Shown here: positions 63,846 to 64,000 of the stretch, piece after piece
How the letters are laid out: every line of letters begins with the position of its first letter
Numbering within the stretch: position 1 is the stretch's first letter
Origin: Akebia trifoliata
Taxonomy: Eukaryota > Streptophyta > Magnoliopsida > Ranunculales > Lardizabalaceae
Length of the DNA: 64,000 nt
Assembly (NCBI GenBank): GCA_017979445.1
Contig: CM030711.1
Span: forward strand, 5,921,221 to 5,985,220
Direction of reading: 5' to 3'
Notes under the pieces: generated by a model
Seen by the model: the letters and a program-made list of their open reading frames with translations, nothing else
What the model was told of the DNA's origin: nothing
The model's database searches: none
Program-made: the position numbers and the translations under genes

Positions 63846-64000
63846 TATTCAATAATCAAGGAACAAAAATTCCATGGTTTAGAGATGTCGTGGAGGTGGA
63901 GAATTTACACATCCTGTGGGAATGAGCATTGCTCATGGGTGGGTCAGAGACAACTACCCCCCAAAACAAGTCTAAATAACTGCCTTATTGAGCCAATCAA

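Overview
The window is nuclear DNA from a flowering plant. It is AT-rich, its genes carry many GT-AG introns, and they are separated by dense, nested transposable elements. All six recognisable genes have close relatives in eudicots such as Arabidopsis. I cannot name the species; a eudicot or a magnoliid-like angiosperm fits.

Genes, left to right: (1) 6680-7906 (+), an intronless leucine-rich-repeat extensin (LRX-type cell-wall protein) with a very short extensin tail. (2) 14636-19352 (+), 40S ribosomal protein eS1/RPS3A, seven coding exons, 261 aa, with a telo-box and TATA box upstream. (3) 20917-27056 (-), a TSO1/tesmin-like CXC (CPP family) protein in ten exons, tail-to-tail with RPS3A; it has a probable GC-AG intron and an apparent frameshift in exon 4. 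(4) 37125-42885 (+), an MRK1-like Raf-type protein kinase, six coding exons, 391 aa, with a 3.7-kb first intron holding a decayed RTE-type LINE. (5) 46442-51283 (+), homocysteine S-methyltransferase, seven exons, 343 aa. (6) 52822-55339 (-), RDM1, a component of RNA-directed DNA methylation, two coding exons, 174 aa, whose intron is full of transposons.

Most of the rest is mobile DNA, and many elements have readable target-site duplications (TSDs). At 8871-13065 a hAT-type MITE is split by a solo LTR that is itself split by a second solo LTR of the same family (5-bp TSD AAGGG). At 33653-35185 a Tip100-like hAT element sits in a SINE and carries a palindromic MITE. A 5'-truncated LINE with RNase H lies at 27472-29344, inserted at the end of a MITE. 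One MITE family with 9-bp TSDs occurs at least four times. A palindromic family sits in (TA)n microsatellites. At least four tRNA-derived SINE families are present (called A-D here).

The genes do not form a functional cluster; they are ordinary plant housekeeping and regulatory genes. RDM1 is thematically related to the transposon load because RNA-directed DNA methylation silences such elements. I saw no CRISPR array, operon, bacterial-type system or clearly new protein system. The most unusual material is the nested transposon structure and the two splice/frame anomalies in the TSO1-like gene. All exon boundaries were worked out by eye from splice signals, reading phase and remembered family sequences, without any database search.
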